Shown: in pieces, positions 35,399 to 43,811 of the stretch | Layout: each line of letters opens with the position of its first letter | How positions within the stretch are numbered: position 1 is the first letter of the stretch | Source of the DNA: an uncultured Cohaesibacter sp. | Lineage (GTDB): Bacteria; Pseudomonadota; Alphaproteobacteria; Rhizobiales; Cohaesibacteraceae | Assembly (NCBI RefSeq): GCF_963682185.1 | Contig: NZ_OY821667.1 | Location: 4,477,501 to 4,541,500 of the forward strand | Length of the DNA: 64,000 nt | Direction: 5' to 3' | The notes under the pieces: model-generated | The model's database searches: none | Told to the model about the DNA's origin: nothing | Seen by the model: the letters and a program-made list of their open reading frames with translations, nothing else | Position numbers and translations under genes: made by a program

Positions 35399-36204
35399 TG
35401 TTCCCGACAGTCAAAAAAGCCTTTGGCATTCTTGTCATGTTGTTTCTGATTGCGCCGCTGGCAGCCATTCTGCCGCTGGCCTTCACCTCCAGCGCTCTGC
35501 TCACTTATCCGGTTCCGGAGTGGTCCATGCGCTGGTTGACCGAGCTGGTGACCGAGCCGGTCTGGCGCCGCTCCATCGCCAACAGTCTGATCATCGGTGG
35601 CGGAACGACAGTGCTCGCTACCACCCTTGGCACGTTGGCCGCTCTGGGGCTGCGGCGTTATTCCTCGCTGTTTGCCGGAGTGCTCAAGACCTTCTTCCTG
35701 CTGCCAATGGTGGTGCCTGCCGTGGTGCTTGGTGTGGGCATGCAGGTCTTCTTCGTCCATGTGGGCATCGCCAACTCCTATCTGGGTGTGATCGTGGCGC
35801 ATACGGTGATTGCAATGCCGTTCGTGTATGTCAGCGTGTCAGGCTCGTTGGCGGGTATCGACCCTCGTGTCGAGCTGGCCGCCGCCAGTCTTGGAGCGTC
35901 GCCCTCTACGGTTTTGCGCACGACGACCCTGCCGCTCAGCCTGTCTGGCATCCTTTCTGGTGCTGTGATGGCCTTTGCGACCTCGCTTGATGAGGTGATC
36001 CTGACTCTCTTCATCGCGGGGCCTCACCAGCGCACGCTGGCCAGACAGATGTTCTCTACCATTCGTGAGAATGTGTCTCCGGCCATTGCGGCTGCTGCCT
36101 TTGTCTTCATCGTCGGCACCATTCTTGTCGCTTGCCTTATCATGCTTGTGCGCGCACGCACCGGTGGCACCATGCAGAAGACTGTCGGGCCTGGCATTTC
36201 ATAA
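35398..36204 (+). CDS. Polyamine-type ABC permease (PotC/PotI-like)
   Basis: A 268-aa second permease with six hydrophobic helices and the coupling-loop motif ELAAASLGASPSTVLRTTTLP. It overlaps the previous gene by one base (TAATG). It is the last gene of the 30494-36204 operon; the next gene, the GntR regulator, has its own promoter module 170 bp downstream. Confidence 0.93.
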   Translation: MFPTVKKAFGILVMLFLIAPLAAILPLAFTSSALLTYPVPEWSMRWLTELVTEPVWRRSIANSLIIGGGTTVLATTLGTLAALGLRRYSSLFAGVLKTFFLLPMVVPAVVLGVGMQVFFVHVGIANSYLGVIVAHTVIAMPFVYVSVSGSLAGIDPRVELAAASLGASPSTVLRTTTLPLSLSGILSGAVMAFATSLDEVILTLFIAGPHQRTLARQMFSTIRENVSPAIAAAAFVFIVGTILVACLIMLVRARTGGTMQKTVGPGIS

Positions 36205-36373
36205 GGGCTGTGGCGCCTCGAACATTTATACGCGTGACGCGCCACGCCATTCTGTTTTCTTGGTGAAAACAAATAGAAAGAACAACGCGATGATGATGAC
36301 GCATCTGGCCGTTGCTCAAGCTACGCATGCCATATCTGGTTGCAGATGAGTGTAGGCATAGGATCGATTGTAT

Positions 36374-36419
36374 TTGAAAATAATGATGCATCAAGTTAGA
36401 GTTATGATGCATCATAAAT
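36374..36419 (+). promoter_or_regulatory. GntR operator/promoter module, copy 2 (before the regulator gene)
   Basis: TTGAAA (36374-36379), 17 bp, then TAGAGT (36397-36402) form a plausible sigma70 promoter. Two perfect palindromes TGATGCATCA (36384-36393 and 36405-36414) have centres 21 bp apart, two helical turns on one DNA face. The arrangement equals copy 1 at 30261-30306 base for base in spacing. It lies about 90 bp upstream of the regulator start, pointing to autoregulation. The rest of 36205-36504 holds only weak hairpins. Confidence 0.78.
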
Positions 36420-36504
36420 GGAGGTGGCATATCTGTATGGACAGATTGCCAAAAGATGCAGCCTCCATATTACGAGAAACACTGTAACTGGATTGAGTTT
36501 GTAT

Positions 36505-37167
36505 ATGCAATCGCAACAAGAAGGCAAAAAGCTCTCTGATATGGTCTATGACAGACTGTGCGAGGCCCTGCTCAAGGGGCACTATCTTCCGGGCAAGCGC
36601 CTGAAAATCCGGGAACTGGCAGAAGAAATGCAGACCAGCGTTACCCCGGTGCGCGACGCCATTCTCCGGTTGCACTATGACGAGGCGGTTATCTACAATT
36701 CGCCACGTTCAATTCATGTCACCTCTTTAAGTCGTTCGCGCTACGAAGAAATCCGCAAGATTCGCCTGCCGCTGGAAGTGATGAGCGCCAAGGCTGCTGC
36801 ACAATATGCAACTCTTTCAGACATCAGCGATCTTGAAAACCTGATTGCGGTGAATGAAGACGCCATGGCCGAAGGCGATGGCATTCTCGGTGCCGCGCTC
36901 AATCAGCAATTTCATTTCAAGCTGGTCGAAATGTCGGCCATGCCGGTGCTCTATGGAGTCTTGCGCCGTCTCTGGCTGCAAACCAGTCCGCTGATTGCAC
37001 ATGGCTATCTTGAGGCCGGGCGGGCAATGATCGATCACCATTACGAGGTACTGGAAGCGGTGCGCAACAAGGATGTGGAGGCTGTCGCCATCGCCGTGGA
37101 GCGTGATCTGACCTTAGGAGGCGCCCCGCTGGTACGTATGCTCGACAAAGTGTCGGAGGGTGAATGA
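36505..37167 (+). CDS. GntR family regulator, FCD subfamily, likely master of this locus
   Basis: About 220 aa from the ATG at 36505 (MQSQQEGKKLSDM). The winged helix contains IRELAEEMQTSVTPVRDAILRL, and the FCD domain has FHFKLVEMSA and DHHYEVLEAV histidine motifs. An in-frame ATG at 36418 abuts the operator and would add 29 unconserved residues; I prefer the later start. Paired TGATGCATCA operators precede this gene and the transaminase/ABC operon, so this protein is the best candidate to bind both. It may be co-transcribed with the downstream kinase and PLP-enzyme genes. Confidence 0.9.
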   Translation: MQSQQEGKKLSDMVYDRLCEALLKGHYLPGKRLKIRELAEEMQTSVTPVRDAILRLHYDEAVIYNSPRSIHVTSLSRSRYEEIRKIRLPLEVMSAKAAAQYATLSDISDLENLIAVNEDAMAEGDGILGAALNQQFHFKLVEMSAMPVLYGVLRRLWLQTSPLIAHGYLEAGRAMIDHHYEVLEAVRNKDVEAVAIAVERDLTLGGAPLVRMLDKVSEGE

Positions 37168-37310
37168 CCCAGACACAGGCATTGGCGATGCCAAACAACC
37201 AAATCAACCCGTTCAAAGCCAGGAAATTCATCGCTAGGGGGCTACCCCACACCCGATGGCCATCATCACAGGCTCTTTATAAAGACACAATAATCAGGGG
37301 AGACCGGCCA

Positions 37311-38366
37311 GTGACCACTGCAGACCCAGATATCGGATCGCTTCTTACGACGCCTCCGCCCGCAATTTCACAGCAAGAGGCTCTTGCGATTGCCAAAACG
37401 ACCTTCGGTCTTACCGGTAATCTGAAACAGCTGACTTCGGAACGCGACGCCAACTTTCTGCTCCGCGCGGATGACGGCAAAGGCTATGTGCTCAAATTCA
37501 CCAACGAGATGGAGCCGGAAGAGCAAACCGATTTCCAGACCAAGGCTCTGCTGCATCTGGAAAAAACGGCACCATCCCTGCGCGTGCCACGGGCCGTGCC
37601 GACACTTTCGGGAGAGCTGTGGCAGGAGCTGGAAAATGGATCCCGCGCGCGGCTTCTAAGCTATGTTGAAGGAAGCCTCAGCTCGACGCTTCCCAAATCG
37701 CCCAATCTGGCAATTGCGGTTGCCACTGCCGGTGCCAAACTGGTCAACGCCCTTGAAGGGTTCGAGCATCCTGCTGCCAATCACTATCTGATCTGGGATA
37801 TCAAGAATGCCGGAACCCTGCGCTCCATGCTGCCGCTGATCGAGGATAGCGACCAGCGGGGACTGGTCGAAAGGGTGATTGATGGATTTGATGAAAGAAT
37901 AGCACCACGCCTAGATGACTTGCCATGGCAGGTCATTCACGGTGATCTCAATCCGCAAAATCTGGTGACCGAAGATGAGACTGATCTGGAAATCGGCGTG
38001 CTGGATTTTGGAGACATGGTGCGTTCGCCGCGCATTTGCGAACTGGCGATCGCAGCGGGTTATCAGCTCGACTTTTCCGATGCCGGGGCATCCCTCATGC
38101 AGTTCCTTGCCCGCTGGCACAGCATTTGTCCGCTGACCCGTGCCGAGGTTGAGCTGTCTGCCGATTTCATTGCTGCCCGTTTTGCTACCATCATCACGGT
38201 CGCCAACTGGCGTGCTCAACGCTATCCGGAAAACAGGGCCTATATCACTCGCAATCTGGCGTTGGCTTCCAATGGGATCAGGCATCTGACCAATCTGGAC
38301 ACCAAAGGGCTCTATGAGGCTCTGGCTGATAGAGCAGAGGCCAAACTGCATAAGGAGATTGCATGA
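37311..38366 (+). CDS. APH-family phosphotransferase, hydroxylysine-kinase-like
   Basis: An aminoglycoside-phosphotransferase-fold small-molecule kinase, about 351 aa. The catalytic loop is HGDLNPQN (His210, numbering from this start) and the metal motif DFGD begins at Asp232; the nucleotide-binding Lys is probably in YVLKFTNE. It resembles hydroxylysine kinase (HYKK/AGPHD1) and ethanolamine or amino-alcohol kinases. I prefer the GTG at 37311 (GGGGAG site); an ATG at 37164 overlapping the regulator stop with GGAGGG is an alternative that adds 49 atypical residues. It overlaps the phospho-lyase-like gene by 4 bases, strongly suggesting consecutive steps. Confidence 0.82.
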   Translation: MTTADPDIGSLLTTPPPAISQQEALAIAKTTFGLTGNLKQLTSERDANFLLRADDGKGYVLKFTNEMEPEEQTDFQTKALLHLEKTAPSLRVPRAVPTLSGELWQELENGSRARLLSYVEGSLSSTLPKSPNLAIAVATAGAKLVNALEGFEHPAANHYLIWDIKNAGTLRSMLPLIEDSDQRGLVERVIDGFDERIAPRLDDLPWQVIHGDLNPQNLVTEDETDLEIGVLDFGDMVRSPRICELAIAAGYQLDFSDAGASLMQFLARWHSICPLTRAEVELSADFIAARFATIITVANWRAQRYPENRAYITRNLALASNGIRHLTNLDTKGLYEALADRAEAKLHKEIA

Positions 38367-39670
38367 TGTCGCAAGACCAGTCCATGGCAAATGCCTTCGT
38401 GCCGGGGCAGGCGATCCTGTCTGCGGGCGATGAAGCTCTTTTGCAACGCCGCACCGACACGCTTGGGCCTGCTTATCGCCTATTCTATGAAGAGCCCTTC
38501 CATCCGGTGCGAGGGGAAGGGGTGTGGCTCTATGATGAAGATGGTACAGCCTATCTTGACGCCTACAACAATGTTGCCTGTGTGGGCCATTGCCATCCGC
38601 GCGTGGTGGAAGCCATGGCCCGACAGGCCTCTATGCTGACCACCCACACGCGCTATTTGCAGAATAACATTGTCGATTTTGCAGAAGATTTTCTGGCGAG
38701 TTTTCCCGATCCCCTGTCTCACATCATGTTCACCTGCACAGGCTCGGAAGCCAACGATCTGGCGCTGCGCATTGCTCGGGTGAAGACCGGTGGTACCGGC
38801 GTCATCGTGACGGAGAATGCCTATCACGGCGTTACCATCTCCTTGGCTGCCATGTCGCCTTCTCTGGGGGCTGGAGCGCCCAAGGATGACAATGTCTTCA
38901 CCATTCCCGCTCCGAGCGGACAGCATGGCGAGCAGGAAGGCGAGGTCATGCGTGCCAACGTGGATAAGGCACTCGCCGCCATGGCGGAACGAGGCATCAA
39001 ACCCGCAGCTCTCTATGTCGACACGATCTTTTCTTCGGATGGCATTTTCAGTCATCCCAAAGGGTTTCTCAAACCTGCCGTTGATGCCTTTCGTGCAGCC
39101 GGTGGGCTGTTTGTCGCCGACGAGGTGCAGCCCGGCTTTGCTCGCACAGGCGAGGAGATGTGGGGCTTTCTGAGACATGGATTAGTGCCGGACATGGTCT
39201 CCATGGGCAAGCCGATGGGCAATGGCTATCCTGTTGCCGCATTGGTCGTGCAGCCTGATGTCGTGGCCGAGTTCGGCGAACGCACCCGCTACTTCAACAC
39301 TTTCGGCGGCAACACAACGGCCATCGCCACAGCGCAGGCCGTTTGGGATATCATTCACGATGAGAGCCTGCAGAAAAAGACGCTAGAAACCGGCAATGCC
39401 TTCCGTAGCGAGTTGGAGATCCTTGCCAAAGAGGGGGATGTCATCTGCGACATCCGTGGCAGTGGCCTGTTCATCGGGGTGCAGATTGTCGGAGATGATC
39501 CAAGGGGGCGGACTGCCCGCCTCGTCAATGCGCTAAAGAAAAAGCGTATTCTCATCAGTGCGTCTGGCCCGGGCGGTGATGTACTCAAAATCCGCCCACC
39601 GCTGGCCTTCGGCTCCGATGCGCTGGACTTCTTCATGAGCGGATTGCGAGAGGTCATCAAGGATATCTAG
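38363..39670 (+). CDS. Class III PLP enzyme, AGXT2L/phospho-lyase-like
   Basis: A 435-aa class III aminotransferase-fold protein. Motifs are YLDAYNNVACVGHCHPRVV near the start (typical of AGXT2L1/AGXT2L2), TCTGSEANDLALR, Asp253 in LFVADEVQPGFARTG and the PLP lysine K283 in SMGKPMGNGYPVAA. AGXT2L enzymes are not transaminases but eliminate phosphate and ammonia from O-phosphorylated amino alcohols (phosphoethanolamine, 5-phosphohydroxylysine). Coupling to an APH kinase gene by ATGA overlap supports a kinase plus phospho-lyase pair here, though ordinary transaminase activity is not excluded. Confidence 0.86.
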   Translation: MMSQDQSMANAFVPGQAILSAGDEALLQRRTDTLGPAYRLFYEEPFHPVRGEGVWLYDEDGTAYLDAYNNVACVGHCHPRVVEAMARQASMLTTHTRYLQNNIVDFAEDFLASFPDPLSHIMFTCTGSEANDLALRIARVKTGGTGVIVTENAYHGVTISLAAMSPSLGAGAPKDDNVFTIPAPSGQHGEQEGEVMRANVDKALAAMAERGIKPAALYVDTIFSSDGIFSHPKGFLKPAVDAFRAAGGLFVADEVQPGFARTGEEMWGFLRHGLVPDMVSMGKPMGNGYPVAALVVQPDVVAEFGERTRYFNTFGGNTTAIATAQAVWDIIHDESLQKKTLETGNAFRSELEILAKEGDVICDIRGSGLFIGVQIVGDDPRGRTARLVNALKKKRILISASGPGGDVLKIRPPLAFGSDALDFFMSGLREVIKDI

Positions 39671-39716
39671 CCTGAGGGGGGAGCGACGAGCACATTCTTA
39701 CCTCAATAAAACGATA

Positions 39717-39730
39717 GTGTATAAATACAC
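39717..39730 (+). promoter_or_regulatory. Palindrome upstream of the SDR gene
   Basis: GTGTAT-AA-ATACAC forms a 14-bp dyad 25-38 bp before the SDR start. It could be an operator or part of a promoter; no partner site was noticed elsewhere. Confidence 0.35.
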
Positions 39731-39754
39731 AGCTTCCATTGGAAAGAACTGGAT

Positions 39755-40501
39755 ATGAGTTCGAACGAGAGAAAAACCCTTTTGATTACTGGCGCCAGTC
39801 GTGGCATCGGTCATGCCACTGTAAAGCGCTTCTCTGATGCGGGTTGGCGGGTGCTCAGTTGTTCCCGACAGCCCTTTGATGAAAAATGTCCCTGGCCGAT
39901 GGGCAAGGAAAACCATATTCAGGTGGACCTCAGCGATCTGGCAAGCATCGGCAAGGCAATTGGCGTTGTCAAGGAACGCCTGAAATCGGAAGGCGGCAGG
40001 TTGCATGCGCTGATCAACAATGCGGCCATCAGCCCCAAGGACGAAAATGGCCAGCGACTTGATAGCCTCAAGACACCACCATATTTGTGGCATACTGTTT
40101 TCACGGTCAACTTTGTGGCGCCCATCATGCTCGCAAACGGCTTGATTGAAGAGCTGCGCGCAGCGAAGGGCTCTATCGTCAATGTCACGTCCATTGCAGG
40201 CATGCGCGTGCATCCCTTCGCCGGTACGGCCTACGCCACGTCAAAGGCGGCGCTGTCCACTTTGACACGCGAAATGGCCGCCGATTTTGGTCCGCACGGT
40301 ATTCGGGTAAACGCCATCGCACCGGGAGAAATCGACACCTCGATCCTGTCACCGGGCACCGAGAAGATTGTCGAGACCATTCCGCTGCGGCGTCTGGGCG
40401 AGCCTTCCGAGGTGGCTGAAACCGTCTTCTATTTGTGCTCGGATGCCAGCTCCTATGTTTCCGGCACCGAAATTCACGTCAATGGCGGCCAGCATGTCTG
40501 A
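39755..40501 (+). CDS. Short-chain dehydrogenase/reductase
   Basis: A 248-aa classical SDR. The cofactor motif TGASRGIG begins at residue 12, NNAAIS is the structural motif, the catalytic Ser is in VNVTSIAG and the YATSK motif carries Tyr and Lys. It sits 84 bp after the phospho-lyase-like gene on the same strand and may oxidise or reduce the aldehyde or alcohol intermediate of that pathway, though the gap and the intervening palindrome allow separate control. Confidence 0.9.
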   Translation: MSSNERKTLLITGASRGIGHATVKRFSDAGWRVLSCSRQPFDEKCPWPMGKENHIQVDLSDLASIGKAIGVVKERLKSEGGRLHALINNAAISPKDENGQRLDSLKTPPYLWHTVFTVNFVAPIMLANGLIEELRAAKGSIVNVTSIAGMRVHPFAGTAYATSKAALSTLTREMAADFGPHGIRVNAIAPGEIDTSILSPGTEKIVETIPLRRLGEPSEVAETVFYLCSDASSYVSGTEIHVNGGQHV

Positions 40502-40896
40502 ATGAGCCATCCCTGATGTGCTGAATATGTGCCCCGGCTTTCGCTCCATGTTGCGAGGGTGGGGCACATCTCCTTTACCGCTGTTAATCAGGGGAAGGAA
40601 CCGGGCCATGGCTGGAGAAGCACGGTCTTTTCGGTTATCGTTGGGCAGATCCTCCCGGATCCAATCTTACTTCCTGATCGGAGTGTTCTCCTGCCTCATC
40701 GGGGTGAGGCTTGGGACTGCGCGTCTTGAACTCAGTCAGGTTGGTCTGCCAATGGCAAACCGCCCCCTTTCCGCCATGACGAACAAAGCTTCGCCACGAT
40801 GCCCGAAGGGCGCAGGACAGCACTCTGCATGGAAGATGAAAAGCAAGGGACGCGGCGATCGCGCCGCTCAATATGCGTCCAAAAGAGAGTATTGTG
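40502..40896. other. Intergenic region with a long-range hairpin
   Basis: About 395 bp. ATGTGCCCC (40527-40535) and GGGGCACAT (40561-40569) form a perfect 9-bp inverted repeat around 25 bases, without a T run. An open frame of 130 codons crosses the region but has no recognisable product and implausible composition. It may hold the SDR operon's end and the dehydrogenase promoter. Confidence 0.4.
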
Positions 40897-41886
40897 ATGA
40901 ACAAGAATAAACTGGTTGTCGTCGGCGTTGGCCATGTTGGCTCTTACGTGCTGGCAGACGCCATGAAGACGGGCCTGTTCGCTGAAATCGGCGTAATCGA
41001 CATTTTGGAAAATGTCGCCTATGGCGAAGCGCTGGATCAGGCACAGGCAACGGCCCTGACCTATATGAACAATGTGGATGTCAAAGCGGGCGGCTATGAA
41101 CAATGCGCCGACGCCGATGTGATCGTCGTGGCCGCGGGGCCGAGCGTCATTCCCGATCCGGATAACCCCAAGGCCGAACCCGACCGCACGCTGCTGACCA
41201 AGACCAACTGTGAAGTCATTCGCGAGGTCATGACGGGCATTACCAAATACACCAAGGATGCCATCGTCATCCTGATCACCAATCCGCTCGACACCATGGT
41301 GTATATTGCGGAAAATGAATTCGGATATCCCAAGGGCCGCGTTTTCGGAACCGGCACAATGTTGGATTCAGCCCGCTTGCGCAAGCTGATCGCCGACACC
41401 TATCAGGTCGATCCCAAGTCGATTTCCGGCTATATGATGGGTGAACATGGCAGTACGGCTTTTCCTGTGCTGAGCCATGTGACTGTGGGCGGCATTCCGT
41501 TTGAGGCCGTTGATGACTATCTGGCGCCCACCAGCAATATTCAAGATCCGGATGTCGTGAAGACAAGCATTGTCTCTGCCGCCTATGAAGTGCTCAACGG
41601 CAAGGGCTGGACCAATGCTGGTGTTGCCCAATCTGCCATCACGATGGCAAAGGCCGTTTTGCTGGATGAGCGCAGCATCTATCCCGCATCAACCACGTTG
41701 CGCGGCCAATATGGTCATGATGGCGACGTGGCCCTCAGCATGCCATGCGTCATCGGCCGGGAAGGGATCATCAAGCAATTGCCCGTTGATCTGAATGAAT
41801 GGGAAAAGCAAAAGCTGCAGGAAACAATCGCTTTCATTCAGTCCACGATGGTGGATGCCAAAACAGGGCCGGACAAAGCAAAATAA
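40897..41886 (+). CDS. L-lactate/malate dehydrogenase family, L-2-hydroxyacid (hydroxyisocaproate-like) dehydrogenase
   Basis: A 329-aa NAD-dependent LDH/MDH-superfamily enzyme starting at ATG 40897. It has the GVGHVG cofactor motif, NPLDTMVYIA, the catalytic-Arg region LDSARLRK and the catalytic His in MGEHGSTAFP. The substrate loop is atypical: where LDH has a Gln and MDH an Arg after GAPQK/RKPG, this protein has SVIPDPDNPKAEPDRTL, recalling the longer loop of L-2-hydroxyisocaproate dehydrogenases. It probably acts on a bulkier 2-oxo/2-hydroxy acid. Confidence 0.85.
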   Translation: MNKNKLVVVGVGHVGSYVLADAMKTGLFAEIGVIDILENVAYGEALDQAQATALTYMNNVDVKAGGYEQCADADVIVVAAGPSVIPDPDNPKAEPDRTLLTKTNCEVIREVMTGITKYTKDAIVILITNPLDTMVYIAENEFGYPKGRVFGTGTMLDSARLRKLIADTYQVDPKSISGYMMGEHGSTAFPVLSHVTVGGIPFEAVDDYLAPTSNIQDPDVVKTSIVSAAYEVLNGKGWTNAGVAQSAITMAKAVLLDERSIYPASTTLRGQYGHDGDVALSMPCVIGREGIIKQLPVDLNEWEKQKLQETIAFIQSTMVDAKTGPDKAK

Positions 41887-41917
41887 TCTGACAGATTTTT
41901 GAAAGAAAAGCGAATAG

Positions 41918-41937
41918 CGGACGGGGTCGCCCGTCCG
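41918..41937. terminator. Hairpin between convergent LDH-like and DUF2062 genes
   Basis: CGGACGGG/CCCGTCCG with a GTCG loop; a T-rich stretch (TTTTCTTTC) follows at a few bases' distance on the minus strand. It is a probable terminator for one or both genes. Confidence 0.5.
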
Positions 41938-42020
41938 TCATGCCCGCTCTATCAACGGGCGGTTGGGCTTGCCGAGTGGCAGGCGTAAAGATGCTTCAAT
42001 ATCAGGAGATGCGCTTGGGC

Positions 42021-42632
42021 CTAGCTGCTGGTCGCCTTGGAGGTCATGTCGGTCGTATGCTCGGCCAACTCCTTGCGCCAACGCCCCGCCTCAAAGGCTT
42101 TGCGCGCCAAATGCGCTTTGCGGCGATGCTGATAGGAGCGAGCGGCATGCCGGGTCAGATAATAGAAAATCAATGCCACTGCGATGCCGACAGGCACAGC
42201 GCCCACGGCCATGATCTTGATCGTTGGCAGAATGGCTGAGAGAGACTGTGAGAGCAGTCCATGCTGAAGCGCATGGATCTTGTGATGCATGATCGGTTGC
42301 CCCAGAATCAGGCAGCCCGTTGAATAGGTCGCGCTCCAGATAAACGGAAATGTCAGTGGATTGCCAATCGCAGTGCCAACAGCAGCCGCAAGCAGGTTGC
42401 CTCCGATCAAGAAGGCGATCGCCCAAGCGATGAGAAAGTGAAATCCCAGAAAAGGTGTGAAAGAGGTGAAGACCCCGGCCGCGACTCCTGCCGCAATGGC
42501 ATAGGGAGACCCTGTCAGGCGCAAGACCCGCTTGATATAATAAACGCCGGACCGTTTCCAGCTACGACGCGGCCACAGCAACACACGCATGCGCTCGGCA
42601 AATTTGGGCTTGTTCTTCCGACCAAAAATCAC
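42021..42632 (-). CDS. DUF2062 membrane protein
   Basis: A 203-aa protein with the DUF2062 signature: the segment SPYAIAAGVAAGVFTSFTPF followed by LGFHFLIAWAIAFLIGGNLLAA and AIGNPLTFPFIW. Two or three membrane helices and a further C-terminal one are visible, with a basic cytoplasmic tail. The function of the family is unknown. It stands alone on the minus strand. Confidence 0.87.
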   Translation of the reverse strand: MIFGRKNKPKFAERMRVLLWPRRSWKRSGVYYIKRVLRLTGSPYAIAAGVAAGVFTSFTPFLGFHFLIAWAIAFLIGGNLLAAAVGTAIGNPLTFPFIWSATYSTGCLILGQPIMHHKIHALQHGLLSQSLSAILPTIKIMAVGAVPVGIAVALIFYYLTRHAARSYQHRRKAHLARKAFEAGRWRKELAEHTTDMTSKATSS

Positions 42633-43060
42633 GGTTTCCAGTCTCTTTCGTCTTTTTGTAAAACCGATGTGCCGTTGAGCACGATATGCTGGTCCACCTT
42701 AAGCCAGCAGGCCCGCAACATAGCACATAAAGTCACTATTTTTCTTTTAAAGACAAACACTAATTTCCAAGTGTTTCTCGGCTTAAAGAAGGGGCATCCT
42801 TTGTCCGAAGATATAAGATGCGTTATCGCTTCTGAAAAGGGCTATTTCGTGGCCGTTTTTCACGATTTTTCCAAGTAAGGGTTTAGGCCTCTCTTGGAAT
42901 TGTTGCAAACGATTTTAAATAGGAGAAGGGCAAATGGTGAATAAATTTGTATCACGGAGATTATTTCTAGCCTAATGGGCAGCTTAGCGGGTAATCAGAG
43001 TGATGCGTTTTTGCATTTGCGATGAAGAAGACGGGCACGATCAAAACCGGGTGAAAGATT
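42633..43060. other. Intergenic region upstream of the CDP-alcohol phosphatidyltransferase
   Basis: About 430 bp containing a possible short leader ORF (listed separately) and otherwise no recognisable gene. Its left part must hold the DUF2062 promoter. Confidence 0.4.
42934..42975 (+). CDS. Possible 13-codon leader peptide
   Basis: ATG at 42934 is preceded by a textbook TAGGAGAAGGG ribosome site and encodes MVNKFVSRRLFLA, then TAA. Such a strong site before a tiny frame, 85 bp ahead of a gene starting with TTG, could be a leader peptide. It could equally be the remains of a longer gene or chance. Confidence 0.25.
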   Translation: MVNKFVSRRLFLA

Positions 43061-43654
43061 TTGGATTATTTCAACAAGGGAGAAGCGGAAAAACAGGCCG
43101 CTTTTGCCAAAAAAAGGGATCTCATATTCCGTCCACTCGTTCGATATCTGGCGCGCAAAGGAGTGACACCCACTGCCATCAGTATGGTTGGCGTCATATT
43201 CGCATCTTTTGCCGTTGCCATGCCTGTGGAGCTTTGGGAGTTGGCCGCAGGCGGTTTCTTGCTCTATGTCCTGATGGATGCGTTGGACGGCCCGTTGGCA
43301 CGTCTTACCAAGGCCAATAGTCATGGCGGCTCGCTGGTTGATATTTTCGCAGATCAATTCGGGGTCATTCTGGTGGCTCTGGGAAGTATATGGTGGCTGG
43401 ATGCCAGCATTCTGGCCAATGTCTTGTTTGCCTTCTTCTATAGCCACACGATTTATCTGATGGTGATCTGCAATCTGCTCTCGGTGCCCATGCCCTATGT
43501 GCTGAGAGTGAAATATATCTATTTCATCGTCTATATCTGCTCGCTTTATGCCCAGAGCAATATGGCTATCAATATCTTTGCGATCATTTTTTTGGCCTAT
43601 TATCTGGCCTATTTCGTCATCCTCTTCAGGCAGGTTCTCAAGCGTAGATCCTGA
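43061..43654 (+). CDS. CDP-alcohol phosphatidyltransferase family protein
   Basis: A 197-aa integral membrane enzyme. The family motif D-x2-DG-x2-AR-x8-G-x3-D-x3-D is complete: DALDGPLAR...GGSLVDIFAD. Such enzymes move a phosphoalcohol from a CDP-lipid to an alcohol in phospholipid synthesis. The start must be a TTG at 43061, since an in-frame stop lies three codons upstream, with no strong ribosome site. Six membrane helices are predicted. A PHP-domain protein is encoded 157 bp downstream on the same strand. Confidence 0.83.
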   Translation: MDYFNKGEAEKQAAFAKKRDLIFRPLVRYLARKGVTPTAISMVGVIFASFAVAMPVELWELAAGGFLLYVLMDALDGPLARLTKANSHGGSLVDIFADQFGVILVALGSIWWLDASILANVLFAFFYSHTIYLMVICNLLSVPMPYVLRVKYIYFIVYICSLYAQSNMAINIFAIIFLAYYLAYFVILFRQVLKRRS

Positions 43655-43811
43655 AAATTGCAGCCCGCGCTCAGGTGGCCCCTTGATAAAAATCCTGCCG
43701 ATTAACGCTAATGTGTTAGTCAAAAGACTGGCTTGCAAGCGTGCCTCTTGATACACTTATCAAGGAGATAGGCCAGCATGTGGCCTGCGCGGAGAGGAGA
43801 GGCACTCCCAT

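Noticed and set aside
40518-40910. A 130-codon plus-strand frame between SDR and LDH-like genes
   Set aside because: No family resemblance, low-complexity charged tail, and it overlaps the true LDH start and a hairpin.
42438-42878. A 146-codon plus-strand frame over the DUF2062 gene
   Set aside because: Antisense to a recognisable DUF2062 protein; its remainder is AT-rich intergenic DNA.
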